Source: Paenibacillus foliorum (GTDB taxonomy: Bacteria > Bacillota > Bacilli > Paenibacillales > NBRC-103111). Taken from it: a DNA stretch of 64,000 nt. Numbering within the stretch: the first letter of the stretch is position 1; each line of letters opens with the position of its first letter. Under the pieces are notes generated by a model. That model was given only the letters and a program-made list of their open reading frames with translations. It was not told the DNA's origin and did not search any database. The translations under genes were made by a program, and so were the position numbers. The DNA is taken from the NCBI RefSeq assembly GCF_013141765.1, contig NZ_WHOD01000070.1, positions 372,001 to 436,000 of the forward strand. The letters are read 5' to 3'. Below, one piece after another: positions 60,018 to 64,000 of the stretch.

Positions 60018-60884
60018 CTACTCATGTGCTCTACCCGGATCTGCAAGCAGTCGAAGGTTTTCACCTAACCGGCCAAAAGCAATCACAATGATTAATAAGC
60101 ATAACCCGGGGAACAAAGCTAACCACCACATGCCGGTAGACAGATAACGCATCGATTCCGACAGGATAATCCCTATCGCAGGCTCATGCGGTGACAGTCC
60201 CATCCCTATAAAGGTAACTCCAGCCTCGTGCAAAATGGCATGCGGAAAAATGAGCAGCAGCCCGATCAGCAGCTGTGGTAGCAAATGCGGTAGGATGTGC
60301 CGCGTTCCGATCCACCAGCGGGATTTGCCTAAACGCCTGGATACCTGCACATACTCAGCGGTTCGCAGGTTCATCACTTCCGCGCGAATCACTCTGGAGA
60401 GGCTCGGCCAATGGGTCAAAGCCACACCTACTATTACGCCCTCTGCTCCGCCGCCCATAACAAAAGCGATCAGAATTAAAGTAACCAAATGAGGAACGCT
60501 CAGAAACAGATCGATTAGCCAGGTAATAAGACGGTCGGCGACCTTCCCCATAGTAGCTGCCATCAGTCCCAATAGGGCAGCTATAATGACACTCACCGCT
60601 CCCGCTATCATTCCCGTTTTGATACTTAGGACAAGTCCTTTGAGTGTACGCGTTAGCATGTCCCGCCCGAGCCAATCGGTACCGAAAGGATGTGTCAATG
60701 AAGGAGGCAAGTTGCGGGATATCAGGTTGACGGATAGATTATCGGATCCAAGCAGTGTAGCTCCAAGCCATACAGCTGCTAATAATACAGCGGTAAAAAG
60801 TGCAGACAGCCAGGTTCTGTGCCTCCGGTGCAGCTTGGGCAGCTGTATGGAGCCGCTTCTCGTCATTTCGTTTATTCTGCTCAC
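60018..60884 (-). CDS. ABC transporter permease (NikC/DppC-like)
   Basis: 288 residues. A first helix (WLSALFTAVLLAAVWLGATL), then SLTHPFGTDWLGRDMLTRTL, the DppC/NikC signature, and five more helices. The EAA-like loop is QVSRRLGKSRWWIGTRHILPH. The start overlaps the upstream permease stop by 4 bp (ATGA), so translation is coupled. Confidence 0.9.
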   Translation of the reverse strand: MSRINEMTRSGSIQLPKLHRRHRTWLSALFTAVLLAAVWLGATLLGSDNLSVNLISRNLPPSLTHPFGTDWLGRDMLTRTLKGLVLSIKTGMIAGAVSVIIAALLGLMAATMGKVADRLITWLIDLFLSVPHLVTLILIAFVMGGGAEGVIVGVALTHWPSLSRVIRAEVMNLRTAEYVQVSRRLGKSRWWIGTRHILPHLLPQLLIGLLLIFPHAILHEAGVTFIGMGLSPHEPAIGIILSESMRYLSTGMWWLALFPGLCLLIIVIAFGRLGENLRLLADPGRAHE

Positions 60885-61867
60885 AGGGCATCTCCTTCCC
60901 GCATTCTCGGATCCACCATTCGGTATATAAGATCAGCCAGTAAATTACCTGTAAAAACAAACAAAGCGCTGCATAGCACGATTCCCAGCAGCAGCGGTAC
61001 ATCTCCCCGAAGTCCCGCCTCCACTGTAGCTTGTCCCATCCCAGGATAGGAGAAAACCTGTTCAGCCAGCACGGCTCCTCCGAACAGTTCACTGAAGGAT
61101 GTGAACTGGAGTGTCACCGCAGGCATTACCACATTGCGCAAGCCGTGTCTCCAGAACAATGTAAATCCACTCTCACCCCTGGCTCTCGCAAACAAAATAT
61201 AATCACTGTCCAGCACGGATGTCAGCTTTTGTCGAGTATGCAACGCTATCGTGGAAATACCTGTAAAGCTTAAGGTAAGAGCAGGCAAAAACATATGAAC
61301 CATCCGGTCCTGCCAAGTGACATCTTGAGCCAATACACCTGCTGGAACACCCAGACCAATGGGAAACCAACCCAGCCATACAGCAAAAATGAGCAATAAA
61401 ACAAGCCCCAGCCAGAAGGTAGGCGTAGAGGCAAGCGTGTAACAATACCATTGAATTAACCGATCTATCCATGTATCCTTTTTCATTGCGGCAACCACAC
61501 CCACACTGAAGCCAATAATGCCGGATAGCAGCCATGCTGTGCCCATCAAAGCGGCCGAGCTTAGAAACCGCTCCTGAATAACTTCAAGTACAGGAATTCG
61601 GTATATCATAGACATTCCGAAGTCGCCGCCAATCAGTGAAGTGATCCAGCGTAGGTAACGCTCAGCTGGAGGTTGGTCAAATCCCCAATGTGCCGCTATT
61701 GCCTCGCGCTGCTCAGGGCTAACCCTCAGCATATCCGCCCCCACATAAGCTTGAACGGGATCAATTGGCGAGAATTCAACAAGCGCGAATGAGACGGCGC
61801 TTACTGCAAGCAGAAGGAGAACCAGCTTCAAGATTTTCTGCATTCCATATAACATGATGTTAAGCAT
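60881..61867 (-). CDS. ABC transporter permease (NikB/DppB-like)
   Basis: 328 residues with six helices. The N-terminus LVLLLLAVSAVSFALVEFSPIDP is characteristic. The EAA loop region reads FARARGESGFTLFWRHGLRN. Located 18 bp after the binding-protein gene. With NikC-like it forms the channel. Confidence 0.9.
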   Translation of the reverse strand: MLNIMLYGMQKILKLVLLLLAVSAVSFALVEFSPIDPVQAYVGADMLRVSPEQREAIAAHWGFDQPPAERYLRWITSLIGGDFGMSMIYRIPVLEVIQERFLSSAALMGTAWLLSGIIGFSVGVVAAMKKDTWIDRLIQWYCYTLASTPTFWLGLVLLLIFAVWLGWFPIGLGVPAGVLAQDVTWQDRMVHMFLPALTLSFTGISTIALHTRQKLTSVLDSDYILFARARGESGFTLFWRHGLRNVVMPAVTLQFTSFSELFGGAVLAEQVFSYPGMGQATVEAGLRGDVPLLLGIVLCSALFVFTGNLLADLIYRMVDPRMREGDAL

Positions 61868-61885
61868 CCACGATATCCCCCTACT

Positions 61886-63478
61886 TTACTTAATGCGCCA
61901 TTCCTCGATATTGCTTGTTACAGGCCAACCGTGTCCGTGAGGATGAATCTGTTGTTTGCCGATATCTAACCCATCTCTAACCAAATATAAGTGGTCAATA
62001 TTGACAAGCCATGCCCAAGGCGCATCTCCGAGTGCACTTAACCCTGTACTGCCATCCCACTGAGCTTTTTTCCAGAATTCATTGGCATCCTTGTCGTTTA
62101 CAGCAAGCAGCGCTTGTTTCATATAATTCTCTACTGTCGCATTGTTGTAATAGCCTGGATTCAAATAATCGATACCGCTGTATTTACTGCTGTAAACACT
62201 GTATACCTCTGTCGGATCGTGGCTCCCCCAGCCCAAAAGCACTGCATTTGCATGCATAAGCTTATCAAGCTCATCCCAGCTCTTTCCTTCAACCTTAACA
62301 TTAATCCCAAGGGGTTTGATCATATCAGCAGCAGCAATCGCCAGAGATTGGCGGGTAACATCGTTGGATGGATACAGGAGATTGAATTCGGCCTTTATGG
62401 AGCCCTTTTCGAGAATGCCATCACCGTCGCTGTCCTTCCAACCGTCATTGGCGAGTATTTGCTGCCCTTCTTTTATATTGGCATCTGTGAATACGGCTTT
62501 CGGATTAAACCAGGGTAATCCATCATTGATTGTAAATGCAGGAGTACCGTGCCCTTCCAATACTCCTTGTACAAGAGCTTTTCTGTCGATAGCAATATTA
62601 ATGGCTTTACGGATCGATAATTGCGATGTTACATCATTACCTATAGGATAGCCGTCCTTTGTTTTAGCGCCGGATTTTACATAAGGGAACATGATTCCGC
62701 GATTATCTACCGTATGAGCAGTCTCCAGTCGCATCCCGGCTACAGGCTGGTTACTGAATGCTGCTGGGATATAAGATATATCAACCTTACCGGCTTTAGC
62801 CGCAGCATAAGCAGCATCCTCGCTCAGAAACAAAAAGGTCAGCTTCTTAAACGCAGGTTTAGTCCCGTAATACTCAGGGTTAGCTTCTACTATCACCTGC
62901 TGCCCTTTATCCCACTGCACAAGCTTATAGGGACCTGACCCGATCGGTTTCTGAGCATACTCCTTACTATGGGCATGCTTGGGCACGATTCCCGTTGCAA
63001 CCAGCATTTGAATAAAGGTCGAATTAGGTTCCTTTAAAGTAAATTTTACCGTATATTCATCAACCGTCTCGATATTCTTCATATAGCTCAAATCAATCGA
63101 AGATCCGCTCTTAGAGGCGGTCTCGAAGGTGTATTGGACATCTGCCGCCGTTAAGGGTTTACCATCTGTAAACTTAGCATCTTTACGTAGATTGACCGTC
63201 CACACGATTCCACCGTTCCCGACTTCATAGCTCGTCGCAAGATCATTTTTAATGCTCAGGTCATGCTCCCTCTTCAGCAGCGTGCTCTGGAAAAGCGGTG
63301 AGCCATAACGTCCCCAGCCTGTTGTCGGATCAAAGCCTGCTTCCGGTTCACCGCCAACCGCCAAAACTAGTTCGTTAGAAGCTCTGGATGCTCCTTCCTT
63401 TGGTTTCGCTGAACAACCATTCATTACCATGGCCAGAACCAAACTCATAAATAGAATAAATCCAAATCTTTTTCTCAC
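61886..63478 (-). CDS. ABC transporter substrate-binding lipoprotein (NikA/CntA-like)
   Basis: 530-residue lipoprotein with lipobox VMNGC (about residue 22). Family 5 solute-binding protein: TTGWGRYGSPLFQSTLLK is close to the nickel/metallophore binders NikA and CntA, then VNLRKDAKFTDGKPLTAADV and PIGSGPYKLVQWDKGQ. The cargo is probably nickel, cobalt or a metal-metallophore complex, not peptide. GTG start at 63478 after GGGGTGG. First gene of the five-gene importer; a dyad upstream may bind a regulator. Confidence 0.87.
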   Translation of the reverse strand: MRKRFGFILFMSLVLAMVMNGCSAKPKEGASRASNELVLAVGGEPEAGFDPTTGWGRYGSPLFQSTLLKREHDLSIKNDLATSYEVGNGGIVWTVNLRKDAKFTDGKPLTAADVQYTFETASKSGSSIDLSYMKNIETVDEYTVKFTLKEPNSTFIQMLVATGIVPKHAHSKEYAQKPIGSGPYKLVQWDKGQQVIVEANPEYYGTKPAFKKLTFLFLSEDAAYAAAKAGKVDISYIPAAFSNQPVAGMRLETAHTVDNRGIMFPYVKSGAKTKDGYPIGNDVTSQLSIRKAINIAIDRKALVQGVLEGHGTPAFTINDGLPWFNPKAVFTDANIKEGQQILANDGWKDSDGDGILEKGSIKAEFNLLYPSNDVTRQSLAIAAADMIKPLGINVKVEGKSWDELDKLMHANAVLLGWGSHDPTEVYSVYSSKYSGIDYLNPGYYNNATVENYMKQALLAVNDKDANEFWKKAQWDGSTGLSALGDAPWAWLVNIDHLYLVRDGLDIGKQQIHPHGHGWPVTSNIEEWRIK

Positions 63479-63608
63479 ACTATTCCACCCCTAGCCCTTT
63501 TTATCTGCAGCATCTACTCAAACTCCTGGATGTTTCTCGCTGCTAGTAAAATCATCCAGTAACACGAATAGTTAAAATAGTAACACACTTGAAAATTGGA
63601 GTCACTAC

Positions 63609-63642
63609 TTTGTGCTATTTTTCGAAAAAATTGTGTCACAAA
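63609..63642. promoter_or_regulatory. Symmetric dyad upstream of the metal importer
   Basis: TTTGTG (63609-63614) and CACAAA (63637-63642) flank a near-palindromic ATTTTTCGAAAAAAT core. It lies between the importer and the riboswitch, suitable for a metal-responsive repressor; the protein is unknown. Confidence 0.4.
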
Positions 63643-63703
63643 AAGGAATTAGCTTCTTTATATCGAATATAGTTAGATTGCAGCTAAAAAAATCGCATAT
63701 TTA

Positions 63704-63875
63704 CTAATCAGGTGCCTTTGAATTAAAAAAAGGATAACAGGGAATCGGGTGCAAATCCCGAGCGGTCCCGCCACTGTAACCGGGAAGTTTTTTTCCAATA
63801 TATCACTCGATAGACGCTTATCGGGGAAGATGGGAAACGATGAAGATCCGGGAGCCAGGAGACCTACCTGATTAG
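63704..63875 (+). ncRNA. Cobalamin (B12) riboswitch
   Basis: The P1 stem pairs CTAATCAGGT (63704-63713) with ACCTGATTAG (63866-63875). Conserved features: GGGAATCGGGTGCAAATCCC, the GCCACTGTAACC core (B12 box region) and GGGAGCCAGGAGACCTACCT. An intrinsic terminator follows. Binding of adenosyl- or methylcobalamin would prevent expression of a plus-strand gene beyond the window, often a cobalamin or cobalt transport or B12-independent enzyme gene. It faces away from the adjacent metal importer. Confidence 0.95.
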
Positions 63876-63963
63876 CACACCCACAGGCCTTCGCGGAAAG
63901 GAGCGGTGTACGAACATGGATTCAGCTTATTACTCATGCTGTCGTCTATTGGCACGTACCCAT

Positions 63964-63992
63964 AACCAATTCCAACAGGATTGGTTTTTTTA
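63964..63992 (+). terminator. Riboswitch expression-platform terminator
   Basis: AACCAAT..CC and GG..ATTGGTT pair around AACA, followed by TTTTTTT. It probably forms when cobalamin is bound, ending the leader transcript early. Confidence 0.8.
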
Positions 63993-64000
63993 GGTTTTCA

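Overview
The window looks like the chromosome of a Gram-positive endospore former, most likely Paenibacillus or a close relative. The evidence is a spoVAC-spoVAD-spoVAE triad behind a forespore-type promoter, a yqeG-yqeH-aroE block, an S-layer-homology surface protein, an AraR-controlled arabinose operon with a Bacillus-type operator, AGGAGG-like ribosome sites, and many GTG and TTG starts. I see no rRNA, standard tRNA, CRISPR array or transposase gene.

Layout. 1-3.1 kb: repeats and the yqeG-yqeH-aroE housekeeping block, interrupted by a MITE-like element. 3.3-9.2 kb: MarR regulator with its SDR target, then a MoxR / DUF58 / transglutaminase operon. 9.5-12 kb: spoVA operon, a 24-residue YjcZ-like gene and a broken small gene. 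12-20.2 kb: RCC1-SLH surface protein and an RND efflux pair. 20.7-24.3 kb: L,D-transpeptidase, a GGDEF protein with an RHH-like tail, a xylose-isomerase-like TIM barrel and a tartrate/malate dehydrogenase. 24.4-35.2 kb: a ten-gene minus-strand sugar or sugar-acid operon (enolase-superfamily dehydratase, Zn dehydrogenase, four SDRs, TIM barrel, ABC importer), divergent from an IclR regulator. 35.3-42 kb: GDPD and araR-araDBA. 42-50.6 kb: orphan MraY paralogue and two Gfo/Idh/MocA clusters, one with an AraC regulator and one with a DUF993 protein and a TIM barrel. 58.4-63.5 kb: a NikABCDE/Cnt-like metal importer. The right edge carries a cobalamin riboswitch whose gene lies outside.

The most unusual region is 50.8-56.2 kb. 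An RtcB RNA ligase gene is followed, on the same strand, by about 250 nt of structured non-coding sequence and then by a slipin/SPFH gene; two WYL regulators are divergent from rtcB. The non-coding part contains, in order, a consensus T-arm, a capped acceptor-like hairpin, a D-loop-like segment and an anticodon-like hairpin with a 7-nt loop. This is the arm order of a circularly permuted tRNA closed at the variable region. It recalls the tRNA-mimic domain of bacterial Y RNAs, but no Ro60/Rsr gene is present. A short membrane-protein frame follows and its likely ribosome site lies in the anticodon-like hairpin. My inference is an RNA-repair or tRNA-damage response module.

Functions are read from motifs and family knowledge; no database search was run. 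Operon and regulatory claims rest on spacing, strand and visible dyads.
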